Below the pieces are notes generated by a model that was not told the origin of the DNA, did not search any database, and worked only from the letters and a program-made list of their open reading frames with translations. Both the position numbers and the translations under genes were made by a program. DNA of 15,990 nt from the NCBI GenBank assembly GCA_019246575.1, contig JAFAQG010000489.1, positions 1 through 15,990 on the forward strand. Reading direction: 5' to 3'. How positions within the stretch are numbered: position 1 is the stretch's first letter; each line of letters opens with the position of its first letter. The DNA is from Acidobacteriaceae bacterium. GTDB lineage: Bacteria > Acidobacteriota > Terriglobia > Bryobacterales > Bryobacteraceae. This document shows, piece after piece, positions 7,208 through 15,807 of the stretch.

Positions 7208-8171
7208 TTAAGCCCGCGCTGCCAATTGCCTGCTCGCCTCGTCCAGGAGCGTCAGTGCATCTGCAGGTAACCGAAGCTCGGTTGCCGCGCTAAACGTCTG
7301 TAACTGGTCTAAATTAGTTGCACTTGCGATGGCGGCGGTAATGGTTGGCTGCGCGATTAACCAAGCGAGCGAAATCGCGGCCGGCGTGGCTGCATATTCT
7401 GTCGAGACTCTTTCGAGAGCATGGATGATCTTGAAGCCTCTGTCATTTAGATACTTTTTCACCGTTTTTCCTCGCGCGCGTTCGGCCGTGTCATGCTCCG
7501 ACTTGTATTTTCCTGTCAGAAACCCGCTGGCCAGCGCGTAATAGGGAATTACGCCCAGTCCTTCTCTCTCACAAATCGGCTGCAACTCCGCTTCGAACTC
7601 GGCGCGGTCATACAGGTTGTAGAGCGGCTGAAGAGTTTCATATCGGGGAAGCTTTTTCTCCTTACTCGTATCGAGCGCTTGCTGCAGCCGTGGCGCAGTG
7701 TAATTCGAAGCGCCAATCGCTCGAACTTTTCCCTGCTTCATCAATTCTTCATACGTTGCCAGCGTGTCTTCGAGCGGAGTCTGCTGATCGTCTGTGTGCG
7801 ACTGATATAAGTCGATGTAATCGGTCTGCAGCCGCTGTAAAGAAAAATCGACGGAACGCAGGATGTGGGTCTTCGATAATCCTTTCCGATCCGGCCCCAT
7901 TTCCATACCCACCTTGGTCGCGATAATCACCTTATTTCGCTTTCCTGTCGCCTTCAGCCAATTGCCAATGACGGTTTCCGATTCGCCGCCGCTGTTGCCC
8001 GGGGCCCATCGCGAATACATCGGCAGTATCGATCAAGTTAAAACCGGCGTCGACAAACGCGTCCAGCAACTGGAACGATGTTCGCTCGTCTACAGTCCAA
8101 CCGAATACATTTCCGCCAAACGCGATCGGGGAAACTTCCAGACCCGAATGGCCCAGCTTACGTCTTGTCAT
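7208..8171 (-). pseudogene. Aldo/keto reductase with a frameshift between catalytic Asp and Tyr codons
   Basis: Two minus-strand frames together encode one aldo/keto reductase of about 321 residues, a normal length. The first frame (from ATG 8171, behind GGGAG about six bases upstream) gives MTRRKLGHSGLEVSPIAFGG through GFNLIDTAD. The second continues YSRWAPGNSGGESETVIGNW to the end. The family motif is DTADVYSRW; here the DNA reads GAT-G-TAT-TCG near 8014-8021. Two bases are missing, as if GTGTAT had lost one GT unit. In the repaired protein the tetrad would be D48, Y53, K87 and H126 (in YQSHTDD). Unrepaired translation ends as a 79-residue stub at 7932, without Y, K or H. All other family motifs are intact (GKVRAIGASNY, YALASGFLTGKY), so the break is recent, a sequencing error, or rescued by recoding. 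The natural substrate is unknown. Confidence 0.85.
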
Positions 8172-8263
8172 GTGCGCTCCCGACGATTAGATGGCGGCAC
8201 CCTCCATGAAGCATCGCAAATCTCGGCGACGTTCGTTCGATAAACTTCGTAAGGGAGGTTGCC

Positions 8264-9622
8264 ATGTCTGCAGATCAATTCGATCGACGCGATTTTCTGA
8301 GGCGCACCGGGAGCCTGGGCGCCGGAGTTGCACTCGCCGGGAAAGCCATAGCGAAAACGGCAGCGAAGGCCAATCCGAGCCGCATCATCGGCGCCAATGA
8401 TCGCATCAACATCGGCCTGATCGGCTGCGGTGGCCGCGGCAACCAGGATGCCGCTTCGTTCACTCGCTTCGGGCAAGAGAACAATAATGCTTGCCAGATC
8501 GTCGCTGTTTGCGATGTGTACGAGAAGCGCAGGCATGAGGCCGCAGATAAGTACAGGGCCAAGAGCTTTAACGATTATCGCGAGTTGCTTGCTCTCCCCG
8601 AAGTCGACGCGGTGATCGTTGCAACGCCCGATCACTGGCACGCCCGCATCGCTTTGGACGCCATGGACCAGGGCAAGGACGTTTACCTCGAAAAGCCCAT
8701 GTGTCACACCACCAAAGAGGTAAAACAGTTGATCGAGACCACGCGCGAAAGCAAGCGCATCGTCCAGGTCGGGTCGCAAACGACATCCGCCGACCAATGG
8801 TGGAAAGCCAAAAAAGCCATCGCCGACGGCATGATCGGAAAGATGATCATGAGCCAGGGCTCGTATCATCGCAATTCCATCGAAGGCGAATGGAACTGGC
8901 CGATTGACGCAGACGCCGGTCCTGACAAAAAAGGCGACGATTATATCGATTGGAAAACATGGCTCGGCCCCGCGCCGTCGCGGCCCTATAACGCCGACCG
9001 CTTCTTCCGGTTTCGGAAATATTGGGATTACTCAGGCGGCATTGCAACCGATCTGTTTTTCCATGTCATCGCCCCGCTTAACATCTGTTGGGACAAACCG
9101 CAGTATCCCTCTAAAGTGATGGCTTCGGGCGGCAAGTATGTGTTCATGGATGAACGCGAGGTTCCGGATACATTCCATCTTCTCGCCGAGTACCCTGAAG
9201 GGCACTCGCTCGTCCTCAGTTCATCCATGGGCAACTCGCAGCACATCCCGGGCCTGATCCGCGGTCACGAGGGCACGATCATCATGGTCGAACACGGTAA
9301 ATTCGAACAGTACAGCGAGAACATCATCGTACGGCCAGAGCTGGTGAAAGTCGAAGGGCAGGAAGAGCGCAGTCCTTTCCCCGATTACAAGTTCGGCCGC
9401 GACGAGATCAAGATTCCAGTCGAGAAATCCGACATGATGCAGCTTCACATCGGCAACTTCCTCCAGTCGATGCGCACTCGTGAGAAGCCGCATCTTGACG
9501 TCGAAACCGCCGCGCACGCGCAGATCGTCATCAACCTCGCGGTCGAATCCTATCGCGACGGTCGCGTTAAGTACTGGGACGAGAAGAACTGGAAATCGTC
9601 AGATAAGCCGGTGAGTGCGTAG
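8264..9622 (+). CDS. Tat-exported Gfo/Idh/MocA-family oxidoreductase
   Basis: 452 residues. The N-terminus [21 protein letters not shown] is a twin-arginine export signal (RR at 8-9), so the folded, cofactor-loaded enzyme is probably sent to the periplasm. The Rossmann NAD(P) motif is [13 protein letters not shown] (48-60). Next come [10 protein letters not shown] (81-90), ATPDHWHA (120-127), the conserved EKPMCH (143-148, with the catalytic-type lysine) and [15 protein letters not shown] (258-272). Family members oxidise or reduce sugars and inositols. The Tat-signal, about 450-residue subgroup is abundant in Acidobacteriota and Planctomycetota and often acts on plant or mucin glycans; the exact substrate here is unknown. 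AGGGAGG at 8252-8258, five bases before the ATG, is a strong ribosome binding site. The gene is divergent from the broken aldo/keto reductase, with 92 bases between. Confidence 0.93.
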   Translation: MSADQFDRRDFLRRTGSLGAGVALAGKAIAKTAAKANPSRIIGANDRINIGLIGCGGRGNQDAASFTRFGQENNNACQIVAVCDVYEKRRHEAADKYRAKSFNDYRELLALPEVDAVIVATPDHWHARIALDAMDQGKDVYLEKPMCHTTKEVKQLIETTRESKRIVQVGSQTTSADQWWKAKKAIADGMIGKMIMSQGSYHRNSIEGEWNWPIDADAGPDKKGDDYIDWKTWLGPAPSRPYNADRFFRFRKYWDYSGGIATDLFFHVIAPLNICWDKPQYPSKVMASGGKYVFMDEREVPDTFHLLAEYPEGHSLVLSSSMGNSQHIPGLIRGHEGTIIMVEHGKFEQYSENIIVRPELVKVEGQEERSPFPDYKFGRDEIKIPVEKSDMMQLHIGNFLQSMRTREKPHLDVETAAHAQIVINLAVESYRDGRVKYWDEKNWKSSDKPVSA

Positions 9623-9654
9623 AGGCTCTCAAATACCGGGCCTGAAGTAAGATA

Positions 9655-11445
9655 CTACTCCGGCACGCTCAGCCGGATCCCGAGTTCTTGTAGCTGACCT
9701 TCGGGAACGGGTGATGGCGCCTCACACATTAAGTCTGTCGCTTTGGCTGTTTTCGGGAACGGAATCACTTCGCGGATGGACTGTTCACCTGCGAGAATCA
9801 TGACGAGCCGGTCCAACCCAAGCGCTATTCCACCGTGCGGGGGCGCTCCATACTCGAGAGCTTCGAGCAGAAATCCGAACCGCCGTTTCGCTTCTTCTTC
9901 ACTAAACCCGAGCGCTGCGAACACTTTGGTCTGCACATCGCGCCGGTGAATACGGATAGAGCCCGACCCAAGCTCGACACCGTTCAGCACCAGGTCATAC
10001 GATTTGGCGCGGCAATGCGCCGGGTCGGTCGTGAGCTTATCCAAATCTTCGTCGTGTACCGAAGTGAAAGGATGATGCGCGGCATTCCAGCGCCGGTCCT
10101 CCTCATCCCACTCGAACATCGGAAAATCCACGACCCACAAAAACTTCAATGTTTCAGGATCGAGCAGCTTGTGACGCTCGGCGTATTTCTGGGCAATAAA
10201 AAGCCGCAGTTGCCCGCAGGCGAGCAGAACGGTGTTCTCCGGGAGCGCGCGCTTTTTCTCTCCGGTCCATCCCGCTAGCAGTATCAAATCGTCATCTGCC
10301 GGCCGGACGCGCTCGCGTACGCGCTCCATCTCCTCCGGAAACCCGCGATCCATACGTTTGATGTCGTCGTAGACATACAGCCCGCGCTCCTGGCCAAAGG
10401 CCCTGATTTCGTCGCGCTCCTTACGGCTGAGTTGCCCTGTTTTGGGCACATGAATGGCAACCAAGGGCAATCCTTCGCCCGTCAGATTTTCTCCTTGGAA
10501 TAGATCCTGCACACAATGGAATGGCGGAATGCGCAGGTCGGGCTTGTCGCTCCCATATGACCGCATTGCTTCTGCATAAGTCATGCGCGGTATCTCGCCG
10601 GGCGGCTGTTTGCTTGCCGTTTCGCACACTGCCCGTATGAGTGGCTCGATAACTCCATAGATGTCATCCTGCCGCGCAAACGACATCTCCAAATCGAGCT
10701 GCGTAAATTCCGGCTGACGATCGGCGCGAAGGTCCTCATCACGGAAGCACCTCACGATCTGGAAGTATCGCTCATACCCACTCACCATCAAAAGCTGCTT
10801 GAAGATCTGCGGCGACTGCGGAAGCGCATAGAAACTGCCCGGCTGCACGCGACTGGGGACAAGATAATCGCGCGCACCTTCCGGAGTGGAACGCGTCATA
10901 AACGGCGTCTCGATTTCGAAAAACCCCTGCCGGTACAGCGCCTCGCGAATCGCGAGACTCACCTTTGATCGCATAATAATGTTCCGCTGCATCCGGGGAC
11001 GCCGAAGGTCGACATAACGGTATTTCAGACGCGTGTCTTCCTTCACATCGACGGTATCTTCCAACGGAAACGGTGGCGTCCTCGCTTCGTTCAAAATCCA
11101 GAGTTTCTCGACCGCGACTTCCACTTCTCCCGTGGCGATGTTCGCATTCACCGTCTCAGGGCTGCGCAATTTGACCACGCCTTCGGCGGCAATCACGAAC
11201 TCGGAACTCAGCTCCTCGGCGCGGTCGTGCGCTTGCGGATTTCCGCTTTCGTCCAGGACGAGTTGCGTTACACCGTCGCGATCGCGCAAGTGGATGAAAA
11301 TAACTCCGCCGAGATCTCGCCGGCGGTGGACCCATCCCATCAACAAGACTGTTTTGCCGGCGTCGCTGGCGCGCAGTTCTCCGCACGTGTGAGTCCGCCG
11401 CAAATTGCCAAGAAAGTCGAGTTTAAGTTCTTTAGCTTCAGGCAT
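9655..11445 (-). CDS. aspS: Aspartyl-tRNA synthetase, bacterial type
   Basis: 596 residues, the full bacterial length. It charges tRNA-Asp with aspartate using ATP. The N-terminal OB-fold anticodon-binding domain includes GWVHRRRDLGGVIFIHLRDR (37-56). The class II core has QSPQIFKQLLM (210-220), motif 2 FRDEDLRADRQPEFTQLD (234-251) and motif 3 GLDRLVMIL (543-551). The bacterial GAD insertion lies between, about 285-420. L45, in RRRDLGG, is at a position where Leu is associated with discriminating enzymes and His with nondiscriminating ones. That hints at an Asp-specific enzyme, but one residue cannot prove it. The ATG at 11445 lies inside the end of hisS (8-base overlap), so translation is likely coupled to hisS. 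No independent ribosome binding site is evident. It is the last gene of the operon and converges on the oxidoreductase gene, 32 bases away. Confidence 0.97.
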   Translation of the reverse strand: MPEAKELKLDFLGNLRRTHTCGELRASDAGKTVLLMGWVHRRRDLGGVIFIHLRDRDGVTQLVLDESGNPQAHDRAEELSSEFVIAAEGVVKLRSPETVNANIATGEVEVAVEKLWILNEARTPPFPLEDTVDVKEDTRLKYRYVDLRRPRMQRNIIMRSKVSLAIREALYRQGFFEIETPFMTRSTPEGARDYLVPSRVQPGSFYALPQSPQIFKQLLMVSGYERYFQIVRCFRDEDLRADRQPEFTQLDLEMSFARQDDIYGVIEPLIRAVCETASKQPPGEIPRMTYAEAMRSYGSDKPDLRIPPFHCVQDLFQGENLTGEGLPLVAIHVPKTGQLSRKERDEIRAFGQERGLYVYDDIKRMDRGFPEEMERVRERVRPADDDLILLAGWTGEKKRALPENTVLLACGQLRLFIAQKYAERHKLLDPETLKFLWVVDFPMFEWDEEDRRWNAAHHPFTSVHDEDLDKLTTDPAHCRAKSYDLVLNGVELGSGSIRIHRRDVQTKVFAALGFSEEEAKRRFGFLLEALEYGAPPHGGIALGLDRLVMILAGEQSIREVIPFPKTAKATDLMCEAPSPVPEGQLQELGIRLSVPE

Positions 11446-12697
11446 TTGTCGATACGTGTTCGAAGCGGCGCAACAGCTCCTCGTGCGTCAGGGTTTCCTG
11501 TTCTCCGCTCTGCATATCTTTAAGCGCGTAGCATTGCGTTTCCATCTCGTTGTCTCCGACGATCAGCGCGTACGTGGCGGCCAGTTTGTTAGCGAGCTCC
11601 AGCATCCGCTTCAATTTCCCGCCAGGCCCGACTTCTACCGAGATGCCTGTGCTCCGAATCTCTCGCGCAAGCACAGCGCAGTGCCGCAAAGCCCTATCGC
11701 CCATTGCCGCGATATACAAATCGAGAACCGGCGGGGGAAATGTGTTTCCTTCTTCAACCGTCATCACAAGGCGGTCTTCGCCGATGGAAAACCCAATGCC
11801 AGGTGCGGCTATCTTCGATCCCAGCGTCTCTGCCAGGCCGTCGTAACGACCGCCGCCGACAATCGCGTTCTGTGCGCCCAGCGATGTGTGCGTGATTTCG
11901 AAAGTCGTACGTGCATAATAATCGAGCCCGCGCACAAGCCGCGGCTTCACAGTGTAGGCAATGTGAAGGTCGTCGAGGAACTCTCGCACTCTCCGAAAAT
12001 GCTCCTGGTCCTGCTCGTCGAGGTAGTCGAGTATGGATGGCAGCTTGTCAATAACAGGCTGATCTTCGGGCACCTTGCAATCCAACACGCGCAGCGGATT
12101 TGTCTCCGCACGACGTCTGCAATCGCCGCACAATTGGTCGGCAACTCTCTCTAGCTCAGTCCGCAGCACCTCGTTGTATTTCGCGCGGGACGCTTTCGAT
12201 CCCACAGAATTGATCAGGAGCTCGAAATTCTCCATTCCGGTTTCGCGCAGAATTGCGATGACCATGTCGATTAGCTCGGCATCGATTGCGGGGGAGTCGG
12301 ACCCGATCGCCTCTGCCCCGATCTGATAGAACTGCCGGTACCGGCCCTTTTGCGGGCGCTCGCGGCGGAACATCGGACCGATGTAATAAAGCTTCTGCAA
12401 CAAACCGTGTTGGTCGAGGCGGTGTTCGACGTAGGCGCGGATCACCGATGCCGTATTCTCGGGACGCAGTGTGAGAGAGCTTCCGTCGCGGTCCTCGAAC
12501 GTGTACATCTCTTTGCTTACTATGTCCGTTTCTTCGCCCACGCTGCGTGCGAACAGTGCGGTGTGCTCCAGGATAGGCGTACGGATTTCGCGATAATTAA
12601 ACCGCTGAAAGATTTGCCGCGCCGCCTTCTCCACCTGGTTCCAAGTGTTAGTCGAGGCAGGCAGAATGTCCCGCGTGCCCTTGACGCCGTGGATCAA
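11438..12697 (-). CDS. hisS: Histidyl-tRNA synthetase
   Basis: 419 residues, the normal HisRS length. It charges tRNA-His with histidine. Class II signatures: VKGTRDILP (5-13), SLTLRPENTASVIRAY (74-89), motif 2 GPMFRRERPQKGRYRQFYQ (107-125), the HisA motif LVRGLDYYARTTFEI (254-268) and motif 3 GIGFSIGEDRLVM (300-312). A C-terminal anticodon-binding domain covers about 325-415. The start is a TTG whose last two bases form the beginning of the upstream gene's TGA stop (overlap 12694-12697). GGAG lies only two or three bases before it. No alternative start before the conserved VKGTRD is available. The rare start and tight overlap suggest that hisS translation depends on ribosomes finishing the carbonic-anhydrase-like gene. 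I see no T-box leader. Confidence 0.97.
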   Translation of the reverse strand: MIHGVKGTRDILPASTNTWNQVEKAARQIFQRFNYREIRTPILEHTALFARSVGEETDIVSKEMYTFEDRDGSSLTLRPENTASVIRAYVEHRLDQHGLLQKLYYIGPMFRRERPQKGRYRQFYQIGAEAIGSDSPAIDAELIDMVIAILRETGMENFELLINSVGSKASRAKYNEVLRTELERVADQLCGDCRRRAETNPLRVLDCKVPEDQPVIDKLPSILDYLDEQDQEHFRRVREFLDDLHIAYTVKPRLVRGLDYYARTTFEITHTSLGAQNAIVGGGRYDGLAETLGSKIAAPGIGFSIGEDRLVMTVEEGNTFPPPVLDLYIAAMGDRALRHCAVLAREIRSTGISVEVGPGGKLKRMLELANKLAATYALIVGDNEMETQCYALKDMQSGEQETLTHEELLRRFEHVSTNA

Positions 12698-13209
12698 CTC
12701 TCCTGTCCCTTATAGATGCGCGCCAGCATCACGTACCAGTCGCAGTTCTCTTTGAATCTCGCCTGTTCTGCGGGTGTGACTTCGCGCCGGATTTTGGCAG
12801 GTGTCCCCATCACGACAGCATTTGGCGGGACTTCCATGCCCTCCGTAACCAGAGCGCCCGCTCCGACTACCGCTCCAGCTCCGATCTTCGCTCCGTTCAA
12901 GACAATCGCGCCAATTCCGATCAGCACCCCATCCGCGACTTCACATCCGTGCAACACGACGGCATGACCCACAGTCACGCGATTCCCTACCACGCACGGG
13001 TACGTCTGGTGGTCAACATGCAAAACACTGTTGTCCTGAATGCTCGTTTCCTGACCGATGCGAATGTAATTTACGTCGCCCCGGATGGAAACATTTGGCC
13101 ACACACTCGAATGCTCGCCAATCACTACGTCTCCGATCACGTGTGCGCTCGGATCGACGTAAGCCGACTCCGCAATGCGAGGCGTTGTCCCGCGGTAAGT
13201 TCGAACCAT
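12694..13209 (-). CDS. Gamma-carbonic-anhydrase-family protein (YrdA/CamH-like)
   Basis: 171 residues forming a left-handed beta-helix of hexapeptide repeats, for example VIGDVVIGEHSSVWPNVSI and GVLIGIGAIVLNGAKIGAGA, with a C-terminal helix. The three zinc/iron-binding histidines of gamma carbonic anhydrases are present: H64 (SVLHVD), H82 and H87 (VGHAVVLHGC). So are R43, D45 and Q58-D59, with spacings close to those of Methanosarcina Cam. The acidic active-site loop of Cam is absent, as in YrdA/CamH proteins, some of which lack measurable activity. Trimeric cytosolic CO2 hydration is therefore plausible but unproven. It is the first gene of the operon with hisS and aspS. ATG 13209 has no clear ribosome binding site, yet the N-terminus VRTYRGTTPRIAESAYVD fits the family. 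Confidence 0.9.
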   Translation of the reverse strand: MVRTYRGTTPRIAESAYVDPSAHVIGDVVIGEHSSVWPNVSIRGDVNYIRIGQETSIQDNSVLHVDHQTYPCVVGNRVTVGHAVVLHGCEVADGVLIGIGAIVLNGAKIGAGAVVGAGALVTEGMEVPPNAVVMGTPAKIRREVTPAEQARFKENCDWYVMLARIYKGQES

Positions 13210-13291
13210 GAAATGTGGCGGTGGAGGGCAATGGAAATACGATCCGGAGCGCGCGACGGTACTTCTACTGCTATCGTCTTTCTAGCCATAG

Positions 13292-13345
13292 TACCAGCAG
13301 TTCCAAATAATGAAGGGTTGTCTCTTAGGACGGGAGTTGCTGGTA
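13292..13345. repeat. Inverted repeat in the divergent intergenic region
   Basis: TACCAGCA at 13292-13299 is exactly complementary to TGCTGGTA at 13338-13345. Inward pairing continues through five more positions, including two G-T pairs, giving a possible 13-bp stem with a 28-base loop. It sits in the 205-base gap (13210-13414) between the carbonic-anhydrase/hisS/aspS operon and the MBOAT gene, where both promoters must lie. I could not place convincing promoters. The best weak candidates for the plus strand are TATCGT (13359-13364), 16 bases after TTGCTG, or TATAGT (13369-13374). It could be an operator pair or RNA structure. Confidence 0.45.
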
Positions 13346-13414
13346 TGGGGCTGAAAGGTATCGTATCTTATAGTACGTCGCCCGGCGCCGCCGCAGGTCG
13401 ACCCGAGCAGATCG

Positions 13415-14839
13415 ATGTTGTTCGACACGCCCGTCTTTTTTGTCTTTCTCGTCGTGGTAGTCACCGGCTACTGGTGTCTGCGACACCGGCAGCAGAACGC
13501 GTTCCTTGTTGTTGCAAGCTATTTTTTTTACGGCTGGTGGGACTGGCGCTTCCTCGGCCTGATCGTTACCTCCACCGTTGTCGATTTCTTCTGTGCCCGC
13601 AGCATCGCCAGATCCGGTAACCGCATTCGCCGCAAATCGCTGCTCACGATCTCTGTTGCCTTAAACCTCGGGTTTCTCGGTTTCTTCAAGTACTTCAACT
13701 TCTTTGCCGATTCGCTCTCTACAGCGCTGACCGCAATCGGCTGGCCGGTTAATATCGCATTCCTGCGCATTCTGCTTCCACCCGGCATTTCGTTCTACAC
13801 CTTCCAGGCACTGGCGTACATTGTCGACGTGTATTTCGGCCGCATCGAGCCGGCCGATTCGCTGCTCGATTACGCGCTGTTCATCAACTTCTTTCCGCAC
13901 CTGATCGCCGGACCGATCCAGCGCCCGTCGCATCTTCTACCGCAAGTGCAATCGACGCGCCGCTTCGATTCGACACAATTCACCGGCGGCATCATGCTCA
14001 TCCTTTCCGGCCTGTTCCGGAAATGCGTGATCGCCGATAATTGCGCACTCTTAGCCAACGCGGCTTTCAACGGCAAGATGGGTGCACCAACGTTGCCTGT
14101 GGTCGCCCTCGGCACATACGCCTTTGCCTGGCAGATTTACGGCGATTTCAGCGGGTATAGTGACATCGCCCGCGGTGTTGCAAAGCTGATGGGCTTCGAG
14201 TTTATGCTCAACTTCCGCCAGCCCTATCTTGCTAACAGCCTGCAGGATTTCTGGCGGCGCTGGCACATCAGCCTGAGTACCTGGCTGCGTGATTACCTCT
14301 ATATTCCGCTTGGCGGCAGCCGCGAAGGGGAAGCGCGTACCCATCGCAACCTCATGGCTACTATGCTGCTCGGCGGATTGTGGCACGGCGCTAACTGGAC
14401 CTTCGTCGTTTGGGGAGCAATTCACGGGATGGGCCAGAGCATCGAGCGCGCTATCCGGACCTTGCTTGCGCGCCCGGCGACACCCGGACAACAGAAGCCC
14501 AACATTATCCGCGTGTGGCTGAAACGCATCTTCATCTTTCACGTGGTTTGCGCGGCCTGGATTTTCTTCCGTGCTCAGTCGCTCCACGCAGCGGTTGCTT
14601 TCTTCCAAGGGCTCCGCGTTCTTGAATGGAGGCCCGCGTTCATCACGGGCTATAAATTCCTGATCCTGTTCTCGCTTCCACTCTTCCTGTTAGACCTCGC
14701 ATTGGAACGGCGCAACGAAGAGTTCCTGTTTGAAAAAACCGCGTTTTCATGGCAGTGGGCATATGCGTCGGCGCTCGTGTTGATTGTGGCGCTGTTCTCC
14801 GCAAATGAAGCAAATGCTTTTATCTACTTCCAGTTTTGA
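13415..14839 (+). CDS. MBOAT-family membrane O-acyltransferase (AlgI/DltB-like)
   Basis: 474 residues with about ten or more hydrophobic segments; an integral membrane protein that moves acyl groups, usually acetyl, to an exported polymer. Signatures: LPPGISFYTFQALAYIVDVY (121-140), FPHLIAGPIQRP (160-171), the switch region FSGYSDIARG (245-254), DFWRRWHISLSTWLRDYLY (278-296), and GGLWHGANW (320-328) with the probable catalytic H324. H284 in WHISL is the other conserved histidine. The arrangement matches AlgI and PatA-type proteins. The next gene encodes an SGNH-like partner and overlaps this one, the standard pairing in alginate, cellulose and peptidoglycan O-acetylation systems. No glycan synthesis genes are nearby, so the polymer is unknown. 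Only a weak GAG precedes the ATG. Confidence 0.93.
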   Translation: MLFDTPVFFVFLVVVVTGYWCLRHRQQNAFLVVASYFFYGWWDWRFLGLIVTSTVVDFFCARSIARSGNRIRRKSLLTISVALNLGFLGFFKYFNFFADSLSTALTAIGWPVNIAFLRILLPPGISFYTFQALAYIVDVYFGRIEPADSLLDYALFINFFPHLIAGPIQRPSHLLPQVQSTRRFDSTQFTGGIMLILSGLFRKCVIADNCALLANAAFNGKMGAPTLPVVALGTYAFAWQIYGDFSGYSDIARGVAKLMGFEFMLNFRQPYLANSLQDFWRRWHISLSTWLRDYLYIPLGGSREGEARTHRNLMATMLLGGLWHGANWTFVVWGAIHGMGQSIERAIRTLLARPATPGQQKPNIIRVWLKRIFIFHVVCAAWIFFRAQSLHAAVAFFQGLRVLEWRPAFITGYKFLILFSLPLFLLDLALERRNEEFLFEKTAFSWQWAYASALVLIVALFSANEANAFIYFQF

Positions 14840-15770
14840 GCAGCAGGTTCGCCGCCGCATCACTCTGCGCCGCCCCGGGATGGTTGTGCTCGCAACCCTT
14901 GCCGCGCTGCTCGCGGTTTTCGAAATCGGCACGCGCACCGTGGTCGAGCACCAGAGCAAAGTCCAGCGCACGGTCAACGCAGAATACAACGAAGCCATCC
15001 ACATGCGGCGCGCGCATGCGTCCTCGCGTAAAGAACTGCTGCTGGTCGGCAACTCGCTGGTCGGACATGAAATCGACCTGCCTTTACTTAGAAGGGAACT
15101 CATGCCCACGTGCGAGGTCCATCGGTTCTGGATCTACAACACTGCCTATGAGGACTGGTACTTCGGTTTGAACCGGCTGTTCGCGGAAGGAAGCAGGCCC
15201 GATGTCGTGGGCGTCGTCTTCGCCGCGATGCATTGGTCCGCAGGCGCAGTGCGGAGCGACTACAGCTCTCAATATCTCTTTCGGACGAGAGATCTACCTG
15301 AAGTCGCAGCGCGGATGAATCTCGATCGCACAGCGCTGTCCAGTCTCTTCCTCGCTCGGTATAGCAAGTTCTACGCGCTCCGAACGGAGATCCGAAAACT
15401 CGTAATGCAAAGGTTCTTCCCCGACTTGCCACGCATGTACGAGCTCTTCCAGCCAACTGCCGGTAATCAAATGAGTGATGAGCAAATCACTCCCATACTT
15501 ACCGACCGCATTAAGAGCTACCGTGAGATCACGGATCGTTACGGCGCGAAACTCCTGTTGATCGTGCCGCCCATACCGCGGCCAGGACAGGAACACCAGG
15601 AGGCGATCAGGGAAGCAGCCCGAGCAGCAGGTGTGGAAGTAGTTATGCCGCTTACGTTTGCCGACGTTCCCGCGCGGGACTTTCTTGATGACGTCCACCT
15701 CACGCCGGCAGGCGCACGGCTCTACACTTCTGCGATCGCAACACAGCTGCGGGATGACATCACGCGATAA
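14805..15770 (+). CDS. Membrane-anchored SGNH/GDSL-hydrolase-like partner of the MBOAT protein
   Basis: 321 residues from ATG 14805; ATG 14814 is an equally possible start, while the longer TTG 14784 frame is less likely. A single N-terminal membrane helix (about 26-40, MVVLATLAALLAVFE) is followed by a periplasmic domain. Its block I, ELLLVGNSLVGHEI (77-90), holds the probable nucleophile S84. Its last block, DDVHLTPAGARLY (295-307), holds the Asp-x-x-His pair D295/H298. These are the catalytic signatures of SGNH esterases and acyltransferases such as AlgX/AlgJ and DltD-like proteins. Thus an acyl group passed across the membrane by the MBOAT protein would be placed on, or removed from, an external acceptor by this protein. 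It overlaps the end of the MBOAT gene by 35 bases or fewer, which implies cotranslation. The middle region (100-240) shows no motif I recognise. Confidence 0.82.
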   Translation: MKQMLLSTSSFEQQVRRRITLRRPGMVVLATLAALLAVFEIGTRTVVEHQSKVQRTVNAEYNEAIHMRRAHASSRKELLLVGNSLVGHEIDLPLLRRELMPTCEVHRFWIYNTAYEDWYFGLNRLFAEGSRPDVVGVVFAAMHWSAGAVRSDYSSQYLFRTRDLPEVAARMNLDRTALSSLFLARYSKFYALRTEIRKLVMQRFFPDLPRMYELFQPTAGNQMSDEQITPILTDRIKSYREITDRYGAKLLLIVPPIPRPGQEHQEAIREAARAAGVEVVMPLTFADVPARDFLDDVHLTPAGARLYTSAIATQLRDDITR

Positions 15771-15783
15771 ACGGAGTGTACCT

Positions 15784-15805
15784 GTGATATAGTCCTACAT
15801 ATCAC
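15784..15805. promoter_or_regulatory. Operator-like inverted repeat over the probable promoter of the GntR gene
   Basis: GTGATAT (15784-15790) and ATATCAC (15799-15805) are exact inverted copies separated by eight bases. The -10-like hexamer TATAGT (15788-15793) is embedded in it, and the GTG start at 15808 follows by two bases. A dimeric winged-helix regulator bound here would block RNA polymerase, so autorepression by the downstream product is likely. Known sites of YtrA-type GntR regulators are also dyads near their own promoters. The repeat is seen; the binding protein is inferred. Confidence 0.6.
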
Positions 15806-15807
15806 CA

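Noticed and set aside
7932..8171. Independent 79-residue gene
   Set aside because: The first 51 residues are the N-terminus of an aldo/keto reductase that continues in the next frame. The tail after DTADV is out-of-frame translation.
8168..8869. 233-codon minus-strand frame opposite the Gfo/Idh/MocA gene, directly upstream of the aldo/keto reductase
   Set aside because: The plus-strand oxidoreductase has full family signatures and a strong ribosome binding site. The antisense frame has neither.
9623..9654. Terminator between the oxidoreductase gene and aspS
   Set aside because: The 32-base gap has no convincing stem followed by a T-run on either strand.
11405..12154. 249-codon plus-strand frame antisense to hisS
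   Set aside because: hisS in the opposite strand is unmistakable, and the antisense product has no recognisable motif.
12949..13620. 223-codon plus-strand frame spanning the antisense of the carbonic-anhydrase gene and the start of the MBOAT gene
   Set aside because: It has no domain signature and covers two confident genes and a promoter region. The Cys/Arg-rich composition is typical of shadow frames in GC-rich DNA.
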